A DNA stretch of 64,000 nt from Micromonospora andamanensis (GTDB lineage Bacteria > Actinomycetota > Actinomycetes > Mycobacteriales > Micromonosporaceae): the NCBI RefSeq assembly GCF_016863495.1, contig NZ_BOOZ01000011.1, forward strand, positions 62,001-126,000, in the 5' to 3' direction. Positions 17,637 through 27,191 of this stretch are shown piece by piece. The translations under genes and the position numbers were made by a program. Position 1 is the first letter of the stretch. Every line of letters begins with the position of its first letter. Below the pieces are notes generated by a model. The model did not search any database. It was given only the letters and a program-made list of their open reading frames with translations, and was not told the DNA's origin.

Positions 17637-18035
17637 TCAGGGGGCGCAGGTGGGGCAGGTGCCGAAGATCTCCAGGGTGTGGCTGACGTTGGTGAAGCCG
17701 TGCTGGGCGGCGACGCGGTCGGCCCAGGTCTCCACAGTCGGGCCGGCGACCTCGACCGTACGGCCGCAGGCCCGGCAGACCAGGTGATGGTGATGACCCT
17801 CGCTGCACCGGCGGTACAGGTGCTCGCCGCCAGGTGGGCGCATCACGTCGATCTCGCCCGCGTCGGCCAGGCCCTGCAACGTCCGGTAGACAGTGGTCAA
17901 CCCGACCCGCTCGCCGCGATCGCGCAGCATCGCGTGCAGTTCCTGAGCGCTGTGGAAGCCTTCCACCTCGGCGAGCAAGGCGCTCACCGCCGAACGCTGA
18001 CGGGTGTTGCGAACCGCCGTACCACTGTCGCTCAT
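17637..18035 (-). CDS. zur: Zinc uptake regulator Zur (FUR family)
   Basis: A 132-residue FUR family repressor. The N-terminal winged helix contains FHSAQELHAMLRDRGERVGLTTVYRTLQGLADAGEID. The metal sites are visible: GEHLYRRCSEGHHHHLVCRACG, with the HHHH cluster and the first CxxC, and the C-terminal second CxxC in GTCPTC. Together with the adjacent SmtB-like gene and znu genes, and a Zur box before znuA, this identifies it as Zur rather than Fur. With zinc bound it should repress the znu operon. The start codon lies inside an inverted repeat. Confidence 0.92.
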   Translation of the reverse strand: MSDSGTAVRNTRQRSAVSALLAEVEGFHSAQELHAMLRDRGERVGLTTVYRTLQGLADAGEIDVMRPPGGEHLYRRCSEGHHHHLVCRACGRTVEVAGPTVETWADRVAAQHGFTNVSHTLEIFGTCPTCAP

Positions 18036-18117
18036 GACGCCACTCCGCTTCGCTGCGTGCCGTCATGAGGCACATCCGCGCTGAGCCTGATGATTCGCTC
18101 GCTACGCTCGCTCATGA
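18031..18117. repeat. Inverted and direct repeats over the zur start
   Basis: CTCATGACG (18031-18039, containing the zur start codon on the minus strand) pairs perfectly with CGTCATGAG (18061-18069) around a 21-nt loop. To the right, CGCTCGCT is repeated as CGCTCGCTACGCTCGCT at about 18100-18113, followed by CATGATC. In the smtB-zur transcript the hairpin would put the zur initiation codon in a stem. Confidence 0.55.
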
Positions 18118-18411
18118 TCCCTCCCCGGCGTGGCTGACCGCGTCGGCCACGATGTGCGCGACGTGCTCGTCGACCAGGGTGTACGCGATCTCCCGCCCCC
18201 GCCGGGAGCCCCGGACCACACCCGCCCCACGGAGCACCCTGAGGTGCTGGGAGACCAGCGGCTGGGCCACCCCGAGCTTGTCCACCAGCTCGTGCACGCA
18301 GCGCTCACCACCGGCCAGCTCACTGACGATGGCCAGCCGGATCGGTGCCGAGAGGGCGCGCAGCAACTCGCTGGCACCCTCGTACGCGTCATAGCTGGAT
18401 CCGCTGGTCAC
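18112..18411 (-). CDS. smtB: ArsR/SmtB-family metal-sensing repressor
   Basis: A 99-residue winged-helix repressor: a helical start, SAPIRLAIVSELAGGERCVHELVDKLGVAQPLVSQHLRVLRGAGVV, then the wing RRGREIAYTLV. The C-terminal helix has VDEHVAHIVADAVSHAGEGS, where Asp/His residues fit an alpha5-type zinc site as in SmtB. In Mycobacterium smtB lies directly before zur in one operon, and the same order is seen here, so it is probably the zinc-responsive repressor of smtB-zur. The GTG start gives a normal length. A small CGGTA-N5-TACCG repeat at 18419-18433 could be its operator. Confidence 0.85.
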   Translation of the reverse strand: MTSGSSYDAYEGASELLRALSAPIRLAIVSELAGGERCVHELVDKLGVAQPLVSQHLRVLRGAGVVRGSRRGREIAYTLVDEHVAHIVADAVSHAGEGS

Positions 18412-18448
18412 CCTGCAACGGTAACCAATACCGGCGCGCCGCTCGTGA

Positions 18449-19318
18449 TCAGGACCCGCCGAGCACCACCTCGTGTGGCTCCGGAGCCGGTGCGGGTTGA
18501 GGTCGGGCCCGGCGGACCCGGCGCCAGGCGGCGGCCAGCAGGGTGACCACCACGAACGAGGCGATCGCGAGCACCACCACCGAGGCACCGGGCGCGGTGT
18601 CGGCGAGCGCCGCCATCCAGATGCCCGCCCCGCCAGCGAACAGGCCCAACGCCATCGCCGCCGCCATCGTGCTGCGGAACCCCCGGGTGACCTGCTGCGC
18701 GGTGGCCACCGGGACGACCATCAGTGCGCTGATCAGCAGTACGCCGACGGCACGCATGGCGATCGTCACCGTGATCGCCGTGGTGACCGCGAGCAGCAGG
18801 TTGAGCGCGCGCACCGGCAGGCCGGAGACCCGGGCGTACTCCTCGTCGTGACAGACGGCGAACAGCGCCGGCCGCAGCCCGAGCATCGCGATCAGCACGG
18901 CCGCACCCAGCACCGCGATGGTGGCGACATCCGCCCGGGACGCCGTGCTCAGCGCGCCGAACAGGTACGCGTTGAGGTTGGAGCTGGTGCTGTCGGAGAG
19001 CCCGACAAGCACCACCCCGCCGGCGATGCCGCCGTAGAAGAGCAGCGCGAGGGCCAGGTCGCCGGAGGTACGGCCGCGTTCCCGGATCAGCTCGATGACG
19101 ACCGCGCCGATGGTGGCCGCGATCACCGCCATGATCACGGGGGAGGTCTGGAACAGCAGGCCGGCGCCGACCCCGGTCAACGCGACGTGCCCGATGCCGT
19201 CCCCGATCAGTGCCAGCCGTCGCTGCACCAGGTAGATGCCGAGCGCGGGCGCGGTGAGCCCGATGATCAGGGCGCTGACCAGCGCAAGCTGCATGTACTC
19301 GTACTGGAAAAGGCTCAT
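18449..19318 (-). CDS. znuB: Zinc/metal ABC transporter permease (ZnuB-like)
   Basis: A 289-residue permease of the ABC-3 family with eight or nine membrane segments. Typical features are PALGIYLVQRRLALIGDGIGHVALTG near the start and the central DEEYARVSGLPVRALNLLLA. It forms the channel of a high-affinity zinc importer with the ATPase and binding lipoprotein encoded just upstream. The ATG overlaps the end of the ATPase gene by 4 nt. The C-terminal 30 residues are a Pro/Arg-rich tail. Confidence 0.92.
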   Translation of the reverse strand: MSLFQYEYMQLALVSALIIGLTAPALGIYLVQRRLALIGDGIGHVALTGVGAGLLFQTSPVIMAVIAATIGAVVIELIRERGRTSGDLALALLFYGGIAGGVVLVGLSDSTSSNLNAYLFGALSTASRADVATIAVLGAAVLIAMLGLRPALFAVCHDEEYARVSGLPVRALNLLLAVTTAITVTIAMRAVGVLLISALMVVPVATAQQVTRGFRSTMAAAMALGLFAGGAGIWMAALADTAPGASVVVLAIASFVVVTLLAAAWRRVRRARPQPAPAPEPHEVVLGGS

Positions 19319-20079
19319 CGTGCGCTCCACAGCCCGGCGGGCTCCTCGGGACCGTGCGGATGCACGTGGTCGTGGTCCGGTGCCGCGTGGTGCCCGGCCG
19401 GCTCCGGCACGGCGCCGTCGTGCGCCACGAACCCCTGGTGCACGACGATCGCCCGGCCGATCACCGGGCGCAGCGGACCCAGTTCGTGGGCGACGAGCAG
19501 TACGGTGCCCCCACCGACGGTGAAATCGCGCAGCGCTCCGGCGAACGCCTCCTGGCTGGCCGCGTCCACGCCGGCCGTCGGCTCGTCGAGGATCAGCAGT
19601 TCCGGTCGCCCGGCCAGCGCCCTGGCGATGAGTGTGCGCTGCTGCTGGCCACCGGAGAGGGTGCTGACCGGATCCTTCGCCCGGTCGGCCAGGCCGACGG
19701 CGTGCAGCGCCTCGGCGACCGCCTCCCGGTCGGTGCGCCCGGGTGGGCGCAGGATTCCCCGGCGGGCCAGCCGCCCGGCGGCGACCACCTCGGCGACGGT
19801 GGCCGGTACGCCGCTGCCGGCGCCGAGGCGCTGGGGGACGTAGCCGACGCGGTGCCACTGCCGGAACCGGCGTACCGGCCGGCCGAAGAGGGTCACGGTG
19901 CCGGCGCTCAGCGGGACCAGCCCGAGGATCGCGCGGATCAGGGTGGATTTGCCGGAGCCGTTGGCGCCGAGGACCGCGACGACCTCACCGGCGGTCACGG
20001 TCAGCGAGACGTCACGAAGCACGGGGCGGCCGTCGTAGCCGACCACCCCGTGCGTGACGGTGATGACGTCAGGTGTCAC
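19315..20079 (-). CDS. znuC: Zinc ABC transporter ATP-binding protein (ZnuC-like)
   Basis: A 254-residue ABC ATPase: Walker A GANGSGKST, signature LSGGQQQRTLIARAL, Walker B LLILDEPTAGVD and an H-loop His in LLVAHELGPL. The C-terminal tail is histidine-rich (HHAAPDHDHVHPHG), as is common in zinc-transport ATPases. The GTG start overlaps the znuA stop (GTGA), so the three genes form one translationally coupled operon running znuA-znuC-znuB. Confidence 0.92.
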   Translation of the reverse strand: MTPDVITVTHGVVGYDGRPVLRDVSLTVTAGEVVAVLGANGSGKSTLIRAILGLVPLSAGTVTLFGRPVRRFRQWHRVGYVPQRLGAGSGVPATVAEVVAAGRLARRGILRPPGRTDREAVAEALHAVGLADRAKDPVSTLSGGQQQRTLIARALAGRPELLILDEPTAGVDAASQEAFAGALRDFTVGGGTVLLVAHELGPLRPVIGRAIVVHQGFVAHDGAVPEPAGHHAAPDHDHVHPHGPEEPAGLWSAR

Positions 20080-21080
20080 GAGCAGCTCAACGCCGTCCTC
20101 AGGGTCTGCAGGTTGGTACGCATCACCGAAAGGTAGTCCCCGCCGCCCTCGGCTGACAGACCCTCGATCGGATCCAGCACCGCGGTCTGGGCGCCGACCT
20201 CCCGGGCGATGGTCTCGGCCACCTTCGGGCTGACGAGCGTCTCGAAGAAGATCGTGGTGGCCTGGTGCTCCCGGGCCTCCTCGGCCACCGCCGCCAGGCG
20301 CTGCGGGGACGGCTCGTCCTCCGGGGTGAGCCCGCTGATGCCGATCTGCTCCAGCTGGTACTTCTGCGTCAGGTAGCCGAACGCGGTGTGGCTGACCACG
20401 ATCTCCCGACGCTGGCAGGTCTTCAGCCCTTCGGCGAACTCCGTGTCGAGCTGTTCCAGCTCGGTACGCAGGGCGGCGGCCCGCTGGGTGTACTCGCCGG
20501 CCCGGTCCGGATCGACCGCGCCGAGCCGTTCGGCCAGCTTGTCGCCGATGGTGGCCAGCCGGGTCGGGTCGAGCCAGACGTGCGGGTCCTTGGCGCCGTC
20601 GGACGCCTCCTCGGCGTGCTTCTCCTCCTCGGCGTGTTCCTCGTCCTCGTGGCCGTGCCCGTCCTCCTCGCCTTCGTGGCCGTGATCGTGACCACCGGCG
20701 GTGGCGTCCAGCAGCGGCTCCACGGTCGCCACGTCGAAGGCGCGGTCACCGGCCTGCTGTTCGACCGCCTCGTCCACGGCGGGCTGGAAGCCGTGCAGGA
20801 AGAGGACCAGCTCCGCCTCGCTGATCTGGCCCACCTGGCCCGGGTTCAGCTCCAGGTCGTGCGGCTCGGCACCGGGGCGGGCCAGGTTCGTCACGGCCAC
20901 GGCGTCGCCGCCGATCCGCTCGGCGAGGAACTGCAACGGGTAGAAACCGGCCACCACGTCGACCCGCTGCGGGTCGGCGCCGGCCGGGCTGTCGTTGTTC
21001 GAGCAGGCGGTGACGCCGGTCAGGGCGAGCAGGGCGGCCGTGGCGGTGGCCAGGGCACGCGGGGCGGGGCGGAAGGTCAT
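20076..21080 (-). CDS. znuA: Zinc-binding lipoprotein (ZnuA-like)
   Basis: A 334-residue cluster A-I metal-binding protein. The signal ends in the lipobox VTAC (Cys26), so it is lipid-anchored outside the membrane. A His/Glu/Asp-rich loop of about 40 residues (GGHDHGHEGEEDGHGHEDEE and on) precedes the ligand motif DPHVWLDPTRL; further ligand regions are in VSHTAFGYL and FFETLVSPK. The His-rich loop is the mark of zinc rather than manganese binders. A perfect Zur-type palindrome lies just upstream, so expression should rise when zinc is scarce. Confidence 0.93.
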   Translation of the reverse strand: MTFRPAPRALATATAALLALTGVTACSNNDSPAGADPQRVDVVAGFYPLQFLAERIGGDAVAVTNLARPGAEPHDLELNPGQVGQISEAELVLFLHGFQPAVDEAVEQQAGDRAFDVATVEPLLDATAGGHDHGHEGEEDGHGHEDEEHAEEEKHAEEASDGAKDPHVWLDPTRLATIGDKLAERLGAVDPDRAGEYTQRAAALRTELEQLDTEFAEGLKTCQRREIVVSHTAFGYLTQKYQLEQIGISGLTPEDEPSPQRLAAVAEEAREHQATTIFFETLVSPKVAETIAREVGAQTAVLDPIEGLSAEGGGDYLSVMRTNLQTLRTALSCS

Positions 21081-21102
21081 GTCATCGACTCTCCGCGACA
21101 AC

Positions 21103-21115
21103 GACAATGATTGTC
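21103..21115. promoter_or_regulatory. Zur box upstream of znuA
   Basis: GACAATGATTGTC at 21103-21115 is a perfect palindrome centred on one base and matches the actinobacterial Zur operator core (TGAxAATGATTxTCA type). It ends 23 nt before the znuA ATG on the minus strand. The divergent flank (21116-21134) is A-rich. With a zur gene 3 kb away, this is a confident operator for znuACB. Confidence 0.9.
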
Positions 21116-21134
21116 AAAAACGCATGATTGCATG

Positions 21135-21392
21135 TCAGAGCAGCTTCACCAGGCCGACGGTGACCAGCAGGGTCAGCACGATCAGTCGGATCGCCCGGGT
21201 CTGTGGCGTCTGCACCGACCAGGTGGTCACCAGCAGGGTCGCCAGCGCACCGGCCAGCAGCAGGGTGAACAGCCCGCCGATCACGCCCGGGGCGAAGAAC
21301 GCGACAAGCGCGAGGAGGAGGGTGACCAGGAACACCGTCGTCGGGTTGGTCCGGGCCAGTCGGGCGGCGATCCCAGGCTGCGTACGCTGCAT
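21135..21392 (-). CDS. Small two- to three-segment membrane protein (DUF6703-like)
   Basis: An 85-residue protein beginning MQRTQPGIAARLARTNP and then almost entirely hydrophobic (three segments) with short Arg-containing turns. It resembles the small DUF6703 actinobacterial membrane proteins. The start is 30 bp from the divergent monooxygenase-like gene. It ends just before the Zur box, so it is not part of the znu operon but reads towards it on the same strand. Confidence 0.6.
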   Translation of the reverse strand: MQRTQPGIAARLARTNPTTVFLVTLLLALVAFFAPGVIGGLFTLLLAGALATLLVTTWSVQTPQTRAIRLIVLTLLVTVGLVKLL

Positions 21393-21421
21393 CCCACAGA
21401 CTCTACGAGGAGGAGGCGTCG

Positions 21422-21763
21422 GTGCTGGTGACCAACCGGTTCGTGGTCGACGAAGACGTCGCGGAGGCGTTCACCGCGCGGGCCCACGCGGCCCTCGCCG
21501 CGCTCGCTGCCCGCCCCGGCTACCAGCGCGGACAGCTGGTCCGGGCGCTGGACGACCCCCGTCACTGGTGCCTGGTCACCGAGTGGGAGTCGGTGGGCAC
21601 CTACCGCCGCGCCCTCGGCGGGTTCGACGTGAAGATCACCGCAGTGCCGCTGCTCGCCGAGAGCCTCGACGAGCCGTCCGCGTACGAGCCGTTGGCGAGC
21701 GCCGCCCCCGGCGGTGACGTGGTCACAGTCGCCAGTGACCGGGCTGCGGGTCCTTACCGCTGA
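21422..21763 (+). CDS. Antibiotic biosynthesis monooxygenase (ABM) domain protein
   Basis: A 113-residue protein with a dimeric ferredoxin-like ABM fold: VTNRFVVDEDVAEAFTARAHAALAALAARPGYQRGQLVRAL then WCLVTEWESVGTYRRALGGFDVK. The GTG start has a very strong GAGGAGGAGG ribosome binding site. Members include quinone-forming and heme-degrading enzymes; no heme-binding Asn/Trp set can be assigned here, so the substrate is open. The Pro-rich membrane protein follows after 25 nt and may be co-transcribed. Confidence 0.8.
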   Translation: MLVTNRFVVDEDVAEAFTARAHAALAALAARPGYQRGQLVRALDDPRHWCLVTEWESVGTYRRALGGFDVKITAVPLLAESLDEPSAYEPLASAAPGGDVVTVASDRAAGPYR

Positions 21764-21788
21764 GTCGCCGGGCACTACGCTGGCTTCC

Positions 21789-22514
21789 ATGACCGCTCCC
21801 GGACCGGCAGCCCCACCACCAGACCCCTCGCTGCCCGGCCAGCAGGGGCCTCAGGTCCCCGGCGAACGCGGCGCGCCGCCGGCCGCATCCGGCCCGCCAC
21901 CTACCGATGGCACCGGCCCCGGCTCGCCGTCGGCGGGTCAGCTCCAGCCCACCGCGCCCCCCGGGGACCAGTTCTCACCCGGTAACCCGCCCGGGGGTCA
22001 ACTGCCGCCCGTACCGTCACCGCCCGGCCCGGAGTCGGGAGCGCCGGTGCCGCCGCCCGGTCCGGGGGTGGCACCGCCGTTCGCGGCACCGCCGACCGAG
22101 GGCGGCCGGTCACGGCTCTGGCTCGGCCTCGGCGCGGGGGCGTTGGCGCTGCTGCTCTGTTGCGGTGGTGGCGGCACCGCAGTGGTCGGGCTGCTGGTCA
22201 GTGGGGTGCAGGCGATCGAGGAGCAGGGTCGGACGGTCTCCGGCGACTACTACCGGGCCCTCTCCGACGGCGACTACGGCCGGGCGTACGACCAACTCTG
22301 CGAGGATGCCCGGCGACGCGAGTCCCGGCAGGAGTTCGAACGCCGCTCCGCCGCTGAACCTCAGATCTCTTCCTACCGGGTCGGTGAGGTGGACACCACC
22401 ACGCTGACCGTGCCGGTGGAGGTGACCTACAGCGGTGGTGGCCAGGAGCGCCAGCAGGTCGTGCTCGCGCAGGATCCGCAGACCGGTGGCATGGAGGTCT
22501 GCGGAGTCAACTGA
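21789..22514 (+). CDS. Pro-rich single-pass membrane protein with DUF4878-like domain
   Basis: A 241-residue protein. Residues 1-105 are a Pro/Gly/Ser-rich cytoplasmic segment, followed by one membrane helix ([30 protein letters not shown] with an internal CC). The external domain of about 110 residues begins [23 protein letters not shown] and ends in a C-V-N, giving one cysteine at each end that could form a disulphide. The fold resembles small NTF2-like/DUF4878 domains common in actinobacteria. The role is unknown. Confidence 0.7.
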   Translation: MTAPGPAAPPPDPSLPGQQGPQVPGERGAPPAASGPPPTDGTGPGSPSAGQLQPTAPPGDQFSPGNPPGGQLPPVPSPPGPESGAPVPPPGPGVAPPFAAPPTEGGRSRLWLGLGAGALALLLCCGGGGTAVVGLLVSGVQAIEEQGRTVSGDYYRALSDGDYGRAYDQLCEDARRRESRQEFERRSAAEPQISSYRVGEVDTTTLTVPVEVTYSGGGQERQQVVLAQDPQTGGMEVCGVN

Positions 22515-22626
22515 CCGGCCGCAGGTAATGTGCTGGGTTCGGGACCGAGCCGGTCGTACCGTGGTCCCGAGCCGTAGCCGCCGACCGTCACGTCCCCGCC
22601 GACCGCCAGTCGGCGTAGGAGGAAAA

Positions 22627-24006
<1,380 letters not shown>

Positions 24007-24144
24007 TCCCTCGGCCGCGCCCGGGCGTGCCGGTCCGTCCGGCAGGTCCGGGCCGGGCGCCACGGGCGTGCCGACTGGCATCCATGGCCAATGATGTCTC
24101 CCAGGGCGGTCTGATCCGCACGGAGACGACGAAGGGCCGACGAC

Positions 24145-24369
24145 GTGGAGCCAGAAGCACGCGAGGAGATCTTCGAGCGGGCGCGGGAGTACTCCACCCG
24201 GCCGGCGGGCTGGGAGCGTGCCGGGTTGGTGGTCAAGCAGGGCATCCTGCTGACCGACATGCTGGGTGTGAGCGGCACGGAGATCCAGCAGAAGCTGCGG
24301 GCGGCGGAGGCGCTGGTCCGGCAGGCGTCCGGTGGCGGTGGCCGCCGGTGGCCGTGGCGGCGGCGCTGA
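24145..24369 (+). CDS. Small hypothetical protein, 74 aa
   Basis: A 74-residue, mostly helical protein (EAREEIFERAREYSTRPAGWERAGLVVKQG) ending in a basic Gly/Arg tail. The start is GTG with a modest AGGG ribosome binding site. No family is recognised. Codon use fits a real gene (G/C third positions), and the slot between glyS and dus on the same strand is otherwise empty. Confidence 0.5.
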   Translation: MEPEAREEIFERAREYSTRPAGWERAGLVVKQGILLTDMLGVSGTEIQQKLRAAEALVRQASGGGGRRWPWRRR

Positions 24370-24393
24370 CGGCGAGCCCCGTACCCTTGAACT

Positions 24394-25572
24394 GTGGAAA
24401 CCGCCCTCCGTTCCGCGGCCGAGCTGCCGCCGCTGCGCATCGGGCCGCACCAGGTGTGGCCGCCGGTGGTGCTCGCGCCGATGGCCGGCATCACGAACGT
24501 CGGCTTCCGGCAGCTCTGCCGGGAGCAGGGCGGCGGGATCTACGTCTGCGAGATGATCACAACGGTCGCCCTGGTCGAGCGGAACCCGAAGACGCTACGG
24601 ATGATTGCGTTCGGGGCGGACGAGCGCCCGCGTAGCCTCCAGCTCTACGGCACCGACCCGGAAACCACAGCCGCCGCCGTGCGGATCGTGGTCGAGCGGG
24701 ACCTCGCCGATCACATCGACCTCAACTTCGGCTGCCCGGTGCCGAAGGTGACCCGTCGTGGCGGCGGTGCGGCGCTGCCCTGGCGGCGGCGGCTCTTCGC
24801 CCGCCTGGTGCGGGCCGCGGTGGACGCCGCGTCACCCGCCGGGGTGCCGGTCACCGTGAAGATGCGCAAGGGCATCGACGACGACCACCTGACGTACGTC
24901 GAGGCGGGGCTCGCCGCCCAGGAGGCCGGCGTCGCCGCGGTCGCCCTGCACGGGCGTACGGCCGCCCAGCGATACTCGGGTACGGCGGACTGGGATGCCA
25001 TCGGCACCCTCAAGCAGGCACTCGACGTGCCGGTGCTCGGCAACGGCGACATCTGGGAGGCAGACGACGCGCTGCGGATGGTGGCGCACACCGGTGTCGA
25101 CGGCGTGGTCATCGGCCGGGGCTGTCTGGGGCGGCCCTGGCTCTTTGCCGACCTGGAGGCGGCGTTCAACGGCTCGTCGCAGCGTCGGCTGCCCACCCTC
25201 GGCGAGGTGGCGGTGACCATGCGCCGGCACGCCGAGCTGCTGGTCGAGCAGTTCACCGCAGGTGCCCGCAACCCGGCGCGTGGTGAGCGGGACGGCTGCA
25301 CCGACTTCCGCAAGCACGTCGCCTGGTACCTCAAGGGCTTCCCGATCGGCAGCGAGCTGCGTCGTTCCCTGGCGATGATCGACAGCCTGGCCCAGCTCGA
25401 CGACCTGCTCGGCAAACTCGACCCGGCGGTGCCGTTCCCGGTGGAGACGCTGGGTCAGCCGCGTGGTCGCACCAACTCACCGGGCAAGGTCTTCCTGCCC
25501 GACGGCTGGCTGGCCAGCCGCGACGATGACACCGTTCCCGAGGGCGCCGAGCTTGACGACTCCGGCGGCTGA
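24394..25572 (+). CDS. dusB: tRNA-dihydrouridine synthase
   Basis: A 392-residue FMN enzyme that reduces uridine to dihydrouridine in tRNA. Motifs: FMN-binding VLAPMAGITNVGFRQLCRE, catalytic Cys114 in NFGCPVPKVTRRGGGAAL, VKMRKGIDDDH, the HGRTAAQRYSG loop, and the phosphate site GDIWEADDAL ... VIGRGCLGRPWLF. The C-terminal helical domain is present. The GTG start is 24 nt after the small gene. The final 30 residues are a charged extension. The exact Dus subtype is assumed from similarity to actinobacterial DusB-type proteins. Confidence 0.92.
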   Translation: METALRSAAELPPLRIGPHQVWPPVVLAPMAGITNVGFRQLCREQGGGIYVCEMITTVALVERNPKTLRMIAFGADERPRSLQLYGTDPETTAAAVRIVVERDLADHIDLNFGCPVPKVTRRGGGAALPWRRRLFARLVRAAVDAASPAGVPVTVKMRKGIDDDHLTYVEAGLAAQEAGVAAVALHGRTAAQRYSGTADWDAIGTLKQALDVPVLGNGDIWEADDALRMVAHTGVDGVVIGRGCLGRPWLFADLEAAFNGSSQRRLPTLGEVAVTMRRHAELLVEQFTAGARNPARGERDGCTDFRKHVAWYLKGFPIGSELRRSLAMIDSLAQLDDLLGKLDPAVPFPVETLGQPRGRTNSPGKVFLPDGWLASRDDDTVPEGAELDDSGG

Positions 25573-25741
25573 CCGGCCGAGCGCCCCCTCCGTGATGTCC
25601 GCCGGGCCGCACCGTCTGCACCTTCGGGGAGAGTTCCTGACCCCGGTGGCCTGACCCGTCACGGGCACCGCGTGGGGGTGGGCGCCCCCGCCGGAGGCAG
25701 CAACTTCGGTGATTCTGCTGTCTGGCCCGTGGCTTGAGGCA

Positions 25742-25760
25742 GCAACATCCCCGATGTTGT
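25742..25760. repeat. Palindrome GCAACATC-CCC-GATGTTGT
   Basis: A short hairpin with arms GCAACATC and GATGTTGT around CCC (one G-T pair). A near-identical GCAACATC/GATGTTGC hairpin occurs twice at 32321-32392. An imperfect copy of the left half (GGCAGCAACTTCGG, about 25696-25709) precedes it. It lies between the convergent dus and C39-peptidase genes. Confidence 0.5.
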
Positions 25761-25769
25761 CGCATCCGC

Positions 25770-25798
25770 GGGGCGGGGTGGGGTGGGGTGGGGTGGGG
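25770..25798 (+). repeat. G-quadruplex-forming tract
   Basis: Six runs of four G separated by single bases (one C, then four T) lie at 25770-25798, a textbook intramolecular G-quadruplex motif on the plus strand (C-rich on the minus strand). It is between the 3' ends of dus and the C39-like peptidase, next to a strong hairpin. Confidence 0.75.
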
Positions 25799-25801
25799 AT
25801 G

Positions 25802-25837
25802 ACGAAGGGCCGACCCCTGGTGGGGTCGGCCCTTCGT
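25802..25837. terminator. 16-bp perfect hairpin
   Basis: Arms ACGAAGGGCCGACCCC (25802-25817) and GGGGTCGGCCCTTCGT (25822-25837) pair perfectly over 16 bp with a TGGT loop. It lies 13 nt beyond the end of the C39-like peptidase gene and also beyond dus, so it most likely ends transcription of one or both. No U tract follows, which is usual for high-G+C actinobacterial terminators. Confidence 0.75.
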
Positions 25838-25850
25838 GGTGTTGGGTTGG

Positions 25851-26507
25851 TCAGGAGGTGGCGCTGTAGCCGCGGGTGGCGATCCAGTCGGCGAGGGTGT
25901 CGATGCTCATCCGGTAGGAGGCCTGGGCGGGGTTGGCGGAGTCGGCGATGGTGACGGTGTCGCCGTTGTCGCGGTAGCCGACGATGCTGATGTAGTGGCC
26001 ACCTTCGAAGCTGTGGGCGGTGCCGTCGGTGTCGGTGGCGGTGCCGGCGATGTTGGCGACCACGGCACGGCCGTCGTCGACGGTGCGGACGATGTCGTCG
26101 CGCAGCTTGTCGGTCTGCTTGTCGTCAGCCTTGGCGCCGGCGATCTCGACCGACTTGTAGACGTCCTTGCCGGTCTCCTTGTTCAGCACCGGGGTGATGT
26201 CGTTGATGGAGTTCGTGCCGGCCTCGGTGGTGCGCATCTCCTTGGCCATGGTGTCCACGTCGATGTTCTTGCCCTGCACGCTCAGCGCGTTGCGGGCGGC
26301 GGCGGGGCCGCAGTAGTAGAAGTTGGGCTGCGCCTCGTAGCGGACGCCGAGTTCGCGTTCGCCGCCGGGCTTGCGGTCCTGTGTCACGGCGCTGGCCTGG
26401 ACGGCCGGGGTGGCCTGGGCGGCGATGGCGGGGCCGGCGATGCCACCGGCGGTGGCGGCGGCTGCGGCGATGGTCAGGGCGGTCTTGCGCAGGATGGTGG
26501 TAGCCAT
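25851..26507 (-). CDS. Secreted C39-like cysteine peptidase
   Basis: A 218-residue protein with a signal peptide (basic ILRK, then an Ala-rich hydrophobic core, cleavage probably after AIAA near residue 30). The mature part has the papain-like C39 features: NFYYCGPAAARNAL with catalytic Cys66, HYISIVGYRDNGDT containing the catalytic His, and IADSANP with the third residue. It matches the Peptidase_C39_2 type found as small secreted actinobacterial proteins, not an ABC-transporter-linked bacteriocin protease. The ATG has a GAAAGGTG ribosome binding site. The substrate is unknown. Confidence 0.8.
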   Translation of the reverse strand: MATTILRKTALTIAAAAATAGGIAGPAIAAQATPAVQASAVTQDRKPGGERELGVRYEAQPNFYYCGPAAARNALSVQGKNIDVDTMAKEMRTTEAGTNSINDITPVLNKETGKDVYKSVEIAGAKADDKQTDKLRDDIVRTVDDGRAVVANIAGTATDTDGTAHSFEGGHYISIVGYRDNGDTVTIADSANPAQASYRMSIDTLADWIATRGYSATS

Positions 26508-27191
26508 GGTTTCGCACCTTTCGGTCGGGGGTGCGCGTGGCTCCGGCCCGCGGGGGATGCGGGTGGGCCATGCGGGAAAGGGGAGACGTGCTACGCGCTG
26601 GTCCGGCGTTCGGTGCCCGGGACGTGATGCCCGGGTGGGTGTATCGCCGGGTGGGCCGGGGCCATTCCGGGGGGCCCTCGCGCGGGGGAGGGCGGATGGC
26701 TTCGGCGGTGTACCGGGGGGTGTAACGCCCGGGGGTGAGGGATCATTCCGACCGGGCCGGGGCGGCGCCGGGGAGGCGCTCGCGGTTACGCCATGTATAA
26801 CCACCGGGCCGGGCCCGCGATTCCGCCGGCAGCGTGGCCCCGGTCACCGGCGAATCGGACATCCGGGCCACGCCGTGCACGAATGTCCCGGCAGGTGTTC
26901 CGCGCAGCGGTGCCGGCCGTGCCAACGGCGGGGCTGCCGGCCGACGGAGGCGGCGGTGCGCCGGGAGTCGGCTTTCAGGGGCCGGCCACGCGATCAGCGC
27001 CGGACTGTTGGCTGAAGGCGTCGGCGGTGGCCAGGGGCCGACCATGCGATAAGCGCCGTGCTGCCGGCTGAGGGCGTCGGCGGTGGGCCAGGAGTCGAGC
27101 GCCGGCCACACCGAGCCAGGCTGTCCCGACATACGCCGCGATCCGTTCGAAAAGCCCACCCGGTGCACCGGGGGTCAGCCCGTCGTCCATC
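26508..27191. other. Gene-poor intergenic region with repeats
   Basis: About 680 bp without a convincing gene. The left part must hold the promoter of the C39-like peptidase. Frames crossing it are Pro/Arg-rich shadows with no ribosome binding site or recognisable domain. The right half carries a 57-bp tandem duplication (26978-27091), and the region runs into a TetR remnant, so it looks like decayed sequence. Confidence 0.55.
26978..27091. repeat. 57-bp tandem duplication, diverged
   Basis: Two adjacent copies of about 57 bp (26978-27034 and 27035-27091), beginning GGGGCCGGCCACGCGAT / GGGGCCGACCATGCGAT and sharing GGCTGA-GGCGTCGGCGGTGG. A third, weaker part-copy seems to precede them (around 26930-26975). 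No coding sense is obvious. Confidence 0.6.
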
